Shown: positions 1 through 5,039 of the stretch, in pieces
How positions within the stretch are numbered: position 1 is the stretch's first letter
Layout: each line of letters starts with the position of its first letter
Assembly: GCA_029865405.1 (NCBI GenBank)
Contig: JAOUGZ010000248.1
Coordinates: 1-5,039 of the forward strand
Direction: 5' to 3'
DNA length: 5,039 bases
Origin: Betaproteobacteria bacterium
GTDB lineage: Bacteria > Pseudomonadota > Gammaproteobacteria > Burkholderiales > SG8-39
Notes under the pieces: model-generated
Seen by the model: the letters and a program-made list of their open reading frames with translations, nothing else
Databases searched by the model: none
Told to the model about the DNA's origin: nothing
Program-made: the position numbers and the translations under genes

Positions 1-275
1 CGGCCGATGGTGCCTTCCTCGTACAGCGCGTTGCGCTGCCACTGGCGCGCAATCTCCTGTGGCGCCGCGGCCAGCGCGCGCTCGCGCGTATCGGCCGGCA
101 GGTAGGTCAGCACGTCCTGCGTGAAGCCGGGCGAGAGCTTGAGCAGCGCGGCGGCCACCTCGGCGCCGCCGTAGTGCGCGAGCTTCTCCGCTGCGCCTTG
201 CGGCGCGCGCAGCTTCACGTCCTCGGCGAGGTCGATGGCCGAGCGCTGGATGGTGGGGCGATCGATCGATTCCAA
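1..275 (-). CDS. mgtE: Magnesium transporter MgtE, N-terminal part (gene runs off the left edge)
   Basis: Only the first 91 codons plus two bases lie in the window. The translation begins MESIDRPTIQRSAIDLAED and includes ALLKLSPGF (43-51), a Leu/Ala-rich helical stretch, QWQRNALY (78-85) and EGTIG (87-91). This matches the helical-repeat MgtE N domain just before the CBS domains of MgtE transporters. By family knowledge, MgtE is a homodimeric inner-membrane Mg2+ channel whose cytoplasmic N and CBS domains sense Mg2+ and gate the pore. The CBS pair and the transmembrane domain would lie left of the window. The start is a TTG at 275-273, chosen because GGGAGG sits five bases upstream and no in-frame ATG fits. 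It follows the sulfatase stop by 23 bases with no terminator, so the two are probably co-transcribed. No M-box-like leader can exist in so short a gap. The family call rests on the N domain alone. Confidence 0.8.
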   Translation of the reverse strand, partial: MESIDRPTIQRSAIDLAEDVKLRAPQGAAEKLAHYGGAEVAAALLKLSPGFTQDVLTYLPADTRERALAAAPQEIARQWQRNALYEEGTIG

Positions 276-280
276 GTCAG

Positions 281-286
281 CCTCCC
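281..286 (-). promoter_or_regulatory. Shine-Dalgarno sequence for mgtE
   Basis: GGGAGG on the minus strand lies five bases before the TTG at 275. It decides the non-ATG start of mgtE and shows that this downstream operon gene has a conventional ribosome binding site, unlike the sulfatase upstream of it. Confidence 0.65.
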
Positions 287-298
287 TGGTTCCCTTGA

Positions 299-1678
299 CT
301 ACAGGCCGGCCGCGTCGGCGACCTGCTTGCGCAGCTCGCGCCGCAGCCGCGCGCGCACGGCGGCATGGCGCGCGCTGCGCGCCACGTTCTTCAGCTCCCA
401 CGGATCCGCCTCGAGGTCGTAGAGCTCGTCGAGCTCGCCCGCGACACCCCGGTTCACCCAGTGGATCAGCTTGTAGCGGTCGGTGCGCACCGCCTTGTAG
501 GTCATGCCGACCAGCCACGGCATTGCCTGCTCGGCCCAGTATTCGACGAGGAAGGCCTTGCGCCAGCCCTTGCGCCGCCCGGCGAGCAGCGGCACGAGCG
601 AGCGGCCCTGCACCTGCGCGCCGGGCCGGCCGCCGGCGAGCTCGATCAGCGTCGGCGCGATGTCCTGGCAGATGACGAGGTCGTGGTTGCGCGCACCGGC
701 CTTCGCCTTGCGCGGGTAGCGCAGCACGAAAGGCGAGCGGATGCCCTCCTCATAGGCGAAGCGCCGTTCCGGCCCGAGGCCGTGCTCGCCGAAGAAATAG
801 CCGTTGTCGCCGAGAAACAGGATCAGCGTGTCGTCCAGCTTCTCCTGGCGCGCAAGCGACTCGAGCAGCATGCCGACGCCCTCGTCGACCGAGGCCATCA
901 TGCGCGCGCGCTGGCGGATCTCTTCCTGCGAGCCGGCCTGGATCGCCGCCAGCAGCGCCTGCGAACGCTCGGACCCCTTCAGCGCGAACGCCTCGGCCCA
1001 GGCCGGCGTTTGCTTCACGAGCTCGCGCACCGGCCGCATGTTCGGCCTTTTCGGGAACACGCCGTCTGCATACAGGCCGCGATGGCGCGCGGCCGGGATG
1101 TAGCCGCCGAAGCGGCTCATGTCGAGGGTGCCATCGGCCGCCTGGTGTGCATCCGGATGCACGGCCTTGTGCGCAAAGAACAGCGCAAAGGGTTTCGTGC
1201 GCGGGCGCTCGACGAACGAGCACGCTTCCGCGTTGAGCAGATCGGTCATGTAGCCCGAGCGCTGCTCGTAGGCGCCGTTCACGTTCAGCTTCGGGTCGAC
1301 CAGGCTGCCATGGCCGTCGAAGCTCACCCAGTGATGGTAGCCCGGACGCGGCATGCCGTCGTTGCCCATGTGCCACTTGCCCACATGCGCGGTCTCGTAG
1401 CCGAGCTTCTGCAGCGCAAGGTGGTAGTTCGGTAGGCGGTGGCTCATGGCGTCGCGCGCGACGTTGTCGATGATGCCGTGCCGGCTCGCGTACTGGCCGG
1501 TGACGATCGAGGCGCGGTTCGGCGAGCAGATCGGCGTGGTGTGGAAGGCGCGCTCGAACAGCAACCCCTCCGCGGCGAGGCGGTCGATGTGCGGGGTCTT
1601 CATGTAGGGGTGGCCGCCGGCGCCGAACTCGTCGAAGCGCAAGTCGTCGACCAGGATGACGATCAGGTTGGGCTTCAT
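299..1678 (-). CDS. S1-family (formylglycine-dependent) sulfatase, cytoplasmic, substrate unknown
   Basis: The 459-aa protein is a complete type I sulfatase, which hydrolyses sulfate esters or sulfamates. Metal ligands are visible as D11-D12 (in ILVDDLR) and D291-N292 (in LGDNGYFFGEHG). The catalytic motif C51-S-P-N-R55 fits CxPxR, so C51 must be oxidised to formylglycine by a FGE/SumF enzyme that is not in this window. Other active-site candidates are K101 and H103 (GKWHMG) and H170/K171/H174 (AHKAVHP). A typical sulfatase C-terminus, ELYDLEADPWELKN, is at 418-431. The overall pattern resembles the mucin-desulfating and N-acetylglucosamine-6-sulfatase type, but the substrate cannot be read from sequence. 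The ATG at 1678 is chosen because family N-termini begin at this strand (KPNLIVILVDD). The in-frame ATG at 1756 would add 26 residues that look like intergenic translation. There is no signal peptide and no Shine-Dalgarno. mgtE follows 23 bases downstream. Confidence 0.92.
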   Translation of the reverse strand: MKPNLIVILVDDLRFDEFGAGGHPYMKTPHIDRLAAEGLLFERAFHTTPICSPNRASIVTGQYASRHGIIDNVARDAMSHRLPNYHLALQKLGYETAHVGKWHMGNDGMPRPGYHHWVSFDGHGSLVDPKLNVNGAYEQRSGYMTDLLNAEACSFVERPRTKPFALFFAHKAVHPDAHQAADGTLDMSRFGGYIPAARHRGLYADGVFPKRPNMRPVRELVKQTPAWAEAFALKGSERSQALLAAIQAGSQEEIRQRARMMASVDEGVGMLLESLARQEKLDDTLILFLGDNGYFFGEHGLGPERRFAYEEGIRSPFVLRYPRKAKAGARNHDLVICQDIAPTLIELAGGRPGAQVQGRSLVPLLAGRRKGWRKAFLVEYWAEQAMPWLVGMTYKAVRTDRYKLIHWVNRGVAGELDELYDLEADPWELKNVARSARHAAVRARLRRELRKQVADAAGL

Positions 1679-1710
1679 GGGCCGCAAGTCTAAGGGAGGG
1701 GGCCGCAAGT
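1679..1710. repeat. 11-bp perfect direct repeat next to the sulfatase start
   Basis: GGGCCGCAAGT occurs at 1679-1689 and again at 1700-1710, a 21-bp period or two helical turns. The right edge of the first copy overlaps the ACT of the proposed sulfatase -10 element, and its left edge abuts the ATG at 1678. Such phased direct repeats can be regulator binding sites, but a chance duplication in GC-rich DNA is also possible. Confidence 0.5.
1687..1692 (-). promoter_or_regulatory. Candidate -10 element of the sulfatase promoter
   Basis: The minus strand reads TAGACT followed by TGCGGCCC and then the ATG at 1678. TAGACT matches the sigma70 -10 consensus at four of six bases, and the eight-base distance predicts a leader of zero to two bases. 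The match to a -35 consensus 17-18 bases upstream is poor (TACGCA or GTACGC). The main support is the same arrangement at two other starts in this window. Confidence 0.35.
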
Positions 1711-1773
1711 GCGTACTAATTCCCGCCCTTTCCCCGGCGAGTTCCGTATGCTCCATTGCATTCCCTGACACGG

Positions 1774-1779
1774 AAGGAG
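1774..1779 (+). promoter_or_regulatory. Shine-Dalgarno sequence for the small membrane-protein gene
   Basis: AAGGAG, within GGAAGGAGA, lies seven bases before the ATG at 1787. This near-ideal site fixes the start and contrasts with the peptidase gene downstream, which has none. Confidence 0.75.
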
Positions 1780-1786
1780 ACGGGGC

Positions 1787-2347
1787 ATGTCGACGACGCA
1801 ACCGCAGGTATCGGTGCCGCAATGGCTCGGCCAGCAGCTGCTCGGGCCGCTGGATGATGCCGCCGGCCTGGTGCGACGCTACCGCGAGCTGGACGCCTTC
1901 CGGGACTACCTCGCCGACCGGCTGCGGCTGGTGGTGCCGATCGGCCTGCTGGTCGTCGCTACGGCGGTCGCCTGCGGCCTGGCGCCCATCGTGGCGTTCC
2001 TGGGCACCAATGCCGTGGCCGCGCTGCTCGGCCTGCTGCTCGCGCCCCTGGCGCTGATCGGCAGCCTGTTCGTGCTGAGCCTGGCGCTGTTCTCGTGGCT
2101 GGAGGAACGATCCCTGTCCCGGGCGCTCGGGCATCGCACCGGCCCGGCGCCGACCCGGCTCGCGCGCTGGCTGAAACGCAAGCTCGGCGCCGACCTCGGC
2201 AGGCTGCCGCGCCCGCCGTGGCTGCTGGGGGCGCTGTTCGTCGTCGCGCCGCTCGCGCTGCTCGCCAAGCGCGCGCCGGTGCTGGCGCTGGGGCTCGTGG
2301 TGCTGCTCGCGCTCGCGCCGATTCTTTTCGCGCGCCTGGATCGCTGA
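1787..2347 (+). CDS. Small four-helix inner-membrane protein of unknown function
   Basis: I do not recognise a family for this 186-aa protein. Residues 1-47 are polar with charged amphipathic stretches (RRYRELDAFRDYLADRLR at 30-47). Four hydrophobic segments follow: about 48-71, 76-104, 144-160 and 163-183. The loop at 105-143 is very basic (LARWLKRKLG at 125-134), so by the positive-inside rule it should be cytoplasmic. That gives an N-in, C-in topology with the short KRAP turn (161-164) outside. No enzymatic motif, metal-binding cluster or signal peptide is visible. The ATG at 1787 is supported by a strong AAGGAG site. The gene reads divergently from the sulfatase and ends 54 bases before the peptidase gene on the same strand. 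Its role cannot be inferred from this context. That it is real is supported by the ribosome binding site and the clear hydrophobic periodicity in this frame. Confidence 0.8.
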   Translation: MSTTQPQVSVPQWLGQQLLGPLDDAAGLVRRYRELDAFRDYLADRLRLVVPIGLLVVATAVACGLAPIVAFLGTNAVAALLGLLLAPLALIGSLFVLSLALFSWLEERSLSRALGHRTGPAPTRLARWLKRKLGADLGRLPRPPWLLGALFVVAPLALLAKRAPVLALGLVVLLALAPILFARLDR

Positions 2348-2388
2348 GCGGGCGGCTGCGCGCCGGGCCGTTCCGGTACAGCGCACCC

Positions 2389-2394
2389 TATACT
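2389..2394 (+). promoter_or_regulatory. Candidate -10 element of the M1 aminopeptidase gene
   Basis: TATACT matches the sigma70 -10 consensus at five of six bases and lies seven bases before the ATG at 2402. Transcription would begin at or one base before the start codon. It is in the 54-bp gap after the upstream gene, where no Shine-Dalgarno sequence or convincing terminator is seen. The -35 position (about 2366-2371, GGCCGT) is poor. Confidence 0.45.
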
Positions 2395-2401
2395 TGGCTG
2401 C

Positions 2402-4966
2402 ATGCGAGCCGGCGCCGCCCTACTGTTGCTGCTGGCCGCGCACCTGCCCGCTGCGTCCGGCCAGTCGCCGCCCCGGCTCGAGCCCGGCGTGTCGCAGGAG
2501 CTCGCGCGCTGGCGCGCGCAGCATTACCGCGACCTGCGCTACGCGCTCGACGCGCGCATCGACGGCCGCGCGCAACGCCTCGCCGGCCGGCTCGAGATCA
2601 CCGTTACCCTGGCGCGGCGCGTCGACCTGGTGCTCGACTGGCGCGGCGCGCCGGCGCGCGCGCTGCGCGCGAACGGCAAGCCCGTGCGGGGTCGCCACGC
2701 GCGCGCGCACCTGGTGATCGCGCGCGCCGACCTCGTGCGCGGCGTGAATCGCATCGAGCTCGAGTTCGCGGCGCCGATCGCGGTCGCGGGCCGCGCGCTG
2801 ACGCGCTATCGCGACCGCGAGGACGGCTCGAGCTACGTGTACTCGCTGTTCGTGCCGGCGGATGCGAGCAGCGTATTCCCCTGCGTCGACCAGCCCGACC
2901 TGAAGGCGCGCTTCGCGCTGCGCTTGCGCATGCCGCGCGCCTGGCGCGCCATCTCGAACGCCCCGGCGCTCGAGGAAGCGCCCGGGCACGCGCGCTTTGC
3001 CGAGACCGAGCCGATCTCGACCTACCTGTTCGCCTTCGCGGCCGGGCCCTTCGAGGCGCTGGCGCAGGACGGCGAACCGGTGCGCCTGTTCGTGCGCCGC
3101 TCGCAGCTGGCGCGCGCCCGCGCGCACGCCGAGGAGGTGCTGCGCCTGAACCGGCTGGCGCTCGCCTTCTTCGAGGCGGAGTTCGGGCGGCGCTTTCCGT
3201 TCGCCAAGTACGACCTGGTGCTCGTGCCCGAGCTGGCCTACGGCGGCATGGAGCACGCGGGCGCCACCTTCCTCCGCGAGCAAGCCATCGTGTTTCCCGA
3301 TCCGCCCAGCCGTCCCGACCTGCTGCGGCGCGCGCAGCTCATCTTCCACGAGGCGTCGCACCAGTGGTTCGGCAATCTGGTCACCATGCGCTGGTTCGAC
3401 GACCTGTGGCTGAAGGAAGGCTTCGCCAATTTCATGGCGGCGAAGGCCGCTGCGGCGATCGTGCCCGAGCTCGAACCCTGGAGCGCCTTCCATGCGCTGA
3501 AGACCGGCGCCTACCGTACCGACGTCACGGCGGGCACCACCGCCTTGCGGCAGCCCCTCGCCAACCTCGCCGCGGCGAAGTCCGCCTACGGCTCGATCGT
3601 GTACTCGAAGGGGCCCGCGGTGCTGCGCCAGGCCGAGTTCTACCTCGGCGAGCACGTGTTCCGGCGCGCGATGCGCGATTTCCTGCAGCGGCATGCCTAC
3701 GGCGCCGCCGACTGGAGCGACCTGGTGCGCGCCTTCGAGCGGGTGGAGAGGCGCGACCTGCAGGCCTGGGCTGCGGCGTGGGTGCAACGGCGCGGCCTGC
3801 CCACCGTCACCCTGCGCGAGGCCGGCGCCGGCGTGCAGCTCGTGCAGGAGGACGCGCAAGGCCAGGGTGGCGTATGGCCGCAGAAGCTCGTCGTCGCGGC
3901 GGCGACGGCCGACGGCAGCGTGGTCACCTCCGAAGTGAGGCTCGAGCGTGCGGCCGCCGCGGTCACCGGGCCCGCCGGCCAGCGCGTGGTGCGCTGGCGC
4001 TACCCCAATGCCGGGGATTTCGGCTATGGACGCTTTCTCCTCGACGCGGCGAGCCGCGACGCGCTCCTCGCCGAGCCGCGCGCGCTGCCCGACGGCCTGC
4101 TGCGCGCGCAGCTCGTCGAAGCGCTCTGGGAAAGCGTGCGCGACGCCGAGCTCGCGCCCACCGCGTTCATCGAGTTCGCGCTCGCGCTCGCCCCCGAGGA
4201 AGGCGACGACGTGATCGTCGCCGGGCTGCTCGCGCGCGTGGAGGCCGCCTTCCGGCGCTACCTGTCGGACGCGCAGCGCGACCGGCTCGCCCCGCGCCTG
4301 GAGCGCACGCTCCTTGGCGCCGTGCTCGGCGACGGGCCGGAGAGCCGGCGCCTGCTGATGCTGCGCGCCTTCGTCGCGCTCGCCTGGACGGACGCGGCGC
4401 TCGCCGATCTGAAGCGCCTGCACGAAGGCTCGCTCGCCGCGCCCGGCGTCGCGCTCGGCGAGCGCGACCGTTTCCGCCTCATCGCGCGGCTGCTCATGCG
4501 CGCCGACGCCGACGGTCCCCGGCTTCTCGCCGAAGCGATCGCCGCCGAGCGCGGCGACAACGCGCGCCGCTACGCCTTCGCGGCGTCGGCGGCGCTGGCC
4601 GACGCCGACGCCAAGCGCGCCATGCTGCGACGCTTCGCCGGCGACGCCGGGCTTCCCGAGAGCTGGATCGAGGAGGCGCTCGCACCGTTCAACGCGCCGG
4701 AGCACGCGGCGCACACCGCGCCCCTGCTCGGCACGGCCCTGGCGCGGCTGCCCGAGCTCCGGCGCAGGAGCAAGATCTTCTTCGTCGAGCACTGGCTGGG
4801 CGCATTTCTTGCCGGCCAGACGGACGCCCGCGCGCTCGCCACGGTGCAAGGCTTCCTGCGCGGCGATCTGGAGCCGGATCTGCGGCTGAAGGTGCTCGAG
4901 GCGCTCGACGGCCTGGAACGCACGGTGCGCATCCGCGAGCGCTTTGCGGACGCGGCTGACCGATGA
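2402..4966 (+). CDS. Secreted M1-family zinc aminopeptidase
   Basis: The 854-aa protein is a full-length gluzincin of the M1 (aminopeptidase N-like) family, which removes N-terminal amino acids from peptides. A signal peptide is clear: MR, then a Leu/Ala-rich core (3-15), with likely cleavage after ASG at 18-20. There is no lipobox cysteine, so the enzyme should be periplasmic or secreted. The N-terminal beta domain ends with the family signature FPCVDQPDLK (159-168). The substrate-binding motif is GGMEH (281-285), where most relatives have GxMEN. Zinc ligands are H316, H320 and E339 (HEASH, then 18 residues, then E in LKEGFA), with E317 as catalytic base. The transition-state Tyr is probably Y401 (VYSKG). 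Residues from about 500 onward are Ala/Leu/Arg-rich and helical, like the C-terminal ERAP1-type domain. Length is close to E. coli PepN (about 870), but PepN is cytoplasmic. Substrate preference is unknown. The ATG at 2402 directly precedes the signal peptide and has no Shine-Dalgarno. Confidence 0.93.
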   Translation: MRAGAALLLLLAAHLPAASGQSPPRLEPGVSQELARWRAQHYRDLRYALDARIDGRAQRLAGRLEITVTLARRVDLVLDWRGAPARALRANGKPVRGRHARAHLVIARADLVRGVNRIELEFAAPIAVAGRALTRYRDREDGSSYVYSLFVPADASSVFPCVDQPDLKARFALRLRMPRAWRAISNAPALEEAPGHARFAETEPISTYLFAFAAGPFEALAQDGEPVRLFVRRSQLARARAHAEEVLRLNRLALAFFEAEFGRRFPFAKYDLVLVPELAYGGMEHAGATFLREQAIVFPDPPSRPDLLRRAQLIFHEASHQWFGNLVTMRWFDDLWLKEGFANFMAAKAAAAIVPELEPWSAFHALKTGAYRTDVTAGTTALRQPLANLAAAKSAYGSIVYSKGPAVLRQAEFYLGEHVFRRAMRDFLQRHAYGAADWSDLVRAFERVERRDLQAWAAAWVQRRGLPTVTLREAGAGVQLVQEDAQGQGGVWPQKLVVAAATADGSVVTSEVRLERAAAAVTGPAGQRVVRWRYPNAGDFGYGRFLLDAASRDALLAEPRALPDGLLRAQLVEALWESVRDAELAPTAFIEFALALAPEEGDDVIVAGLLARVEAAFRRYLSDAQRDRLAPRLERTLLGAVLGDGPESRRLLMLRAFVALAWTDAALADLKRLHEGSLAAPGVALGERDRFRLIARLLMRADADGPRLLAEAIAAERGDNARRYAFAASAALADADAKRAMLRRFAGDAGLPESWIEEALAPFNAPEHAAHTAPLLGTALARLPELRRRSKIFFVEHWLGAFLAGQTDARALATVQGFLRGDLEPDLRLKVLEALDGLERTVRIRERFADAADR

Positions 4967-4992
4967 CAACGCGCCGGCATTGCGATTAGACT
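4963..4992 (+). promoter_or_regulatory. Candidate sigma70 promoter for the gene at 4999
   Basis: ATGACA (4963-4968, five of six matches to the -35 consensus) and TAGACT (4987-4992, four of six to the -10) are separated by 18 bases. The -10 ends six bases before the ATG at 4999, so transcription should start on the A of the start codon. The -35 overlaps the TGA stop of the peptidase gene. This is the best-formed promoter of the three similar starts in the window. Confidence 0.45.
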
Positions 4993-4998
4993 TCGCGC

Positions 4999-5039
4999 AT
5001 GACCGCACACGCCATCACGGTCAGGCTCGCCGGGCAGCG
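4999..5039 (+). CDS. Start of an unidentified gene (runs off the right edge)
   Basis: Thirteen full codons are present and read MTAHAITVRLAGQ. The alternation of hydrophobic residues (AITVRLAG) looks like the first beta strand of a globular protein. An N-terminal strand of this kind is seen, for example, in small 2Fe-2S ferredoxin-like domains, but 13 residues cannot support a family call. The gene begins 32 bases after the peptidase stop on the same strand, has no Shine-Dalgarno, and has the promoter-like ATGACA/TAGACT pair immediately upstream. The start is inferred from that arrangement and the open frame to the window edge. Confidence 0.45.
   Translation, partial: MTAHAITVRLAGQ

Larger units (their letters stand above)
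1679..1786. promoter_or_regulatory. Divergent intergenic region between the sulfatase and the small membrane-protein gene
   Basis: This 108-bp stretch separates two divergently read starts, so promoters for both directions should lie here. On the minus strand a -10-like TAGACT is at 1692-1687, eight bases before the sulfatase ATG. On the plus strand a weak -10 candidate, TATGCT, is at 1747-1752, about 35 bases before the ATG at 1787. No good -35 hexamer accompanies either. The region also carries an 11-bp direct repeat, described separately, and is less GC-rich than the flanking genes around 1711-1770. Confidence 0.6.

Noticed and set aside
261..270. Palindrome ATCGATCGAT near the mgtE start
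   Set aside because: It lies within codons 2-5 of mgtE (encoding SIDR) and is short. There is no second copy nearby to suggest an operator.
1754..1756. Alternative ATG start for the sulfatase on the minus strand at 1756
   Set aside because: It would add 26 residues that do not form a signal peptide, are Pro/Arg-rich near the junction and are not part of the sulfatase fold. It would also leave almost no room for the promoter.
1679..2386. Upstream extension of the sulfatase reading frame on the minus strand (236 extra codons)
   Set aside because: The extension is rich in Arg, Gln and Glu without family similarity and lies antisense to the well-supported membrane-protein gene. The sulfatase fold begins at the ATG at 1678.
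2348..2388. Possible terminator hairpin after the membrane-protein gene (GGCG/CGCC and CGGC/GCCG pairings around 2351-2366)
   Set aside because: The stems are only about four base pairs and no T-run follows. Such pairings are common by chance in this GC-rich DNA.
2095..4959. 954-codon open frame on the plus strand overlapping the peptidase in another phase
   Set aside because: Its composition is extreme in Arg, Ala and Pro, with no domain and no ribosome binding site. It is a GC-skew shadow of the peptidase gene.
2420..5008. 862-codon open frame antisense to the M1 peptidase
   Set aside because: Long antisense frames are expected opposite genes with strong G/C third-position bias. Its translation is low-complexity (Arg, Ala, Gly, His, Gln) with no recognisable domain, while the sense frame has an intact peptidase.

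Overview
The window is a high-GC (roughly 70%) stretch of ordinary, densely packed bacterial chromosome. The codon style (strong G/C third positions), the form of the magnesium-transporter N-terminus and the M1 peptidase type suggest a proteobacterium, most likely a betaproteobacterium. This placement is an inference from style and family resemblance, not from a marker gene. I see no rRNA, tRNA, insertion sequence, CRISPR array or phage signature.

Layout: two genes run leftward from a divergent intergenic region at 1679-1786. They are a 459-aa formylglycine-type sulfatase (299-1678, minus) and, 23 bases downstream, the 5' end of a MgtE-type magnesium transporter (1-275, minus, cut by the window edge). 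Three genes run rightward. They are a small four-helix membrane protein of unknown function (1787-2347), a secreted 854-aa M1-family zinc aminopeptidase (2402-4966), and the first 13 codons of an unidentified gene (from 4999).

The sulfatase should hydrolyse a sulfate ester or sulfamate of unknown identity, probably in the cytoplasm because no signal peptide is visible. The peptidase should trim N-terminal residues from peptides in the periplasm. Nothing in the sequence ties the genes into one pathway, and the arrangement looks like housekeeping or catabolic genes side by side.

The most interesting signal is regulatory. Three of the five gene starts (sulfatase, peptidase, gene at 4999) lack a Shine-Dalgarno sequence and instead carry a TA(G/T)ACTT -10-like element only 6-8 bases before the ATG. 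This is the arrangement expected for leaderless or near-leaderless mRNAs. The other two starts (the small membrane protein and mgtE) have good Shine-Dalgarno sequences. The sulfatase start also sits in an exact 11-bp direct repeat with a 21-bp period. I found no convincing undescribed multi-gene system.
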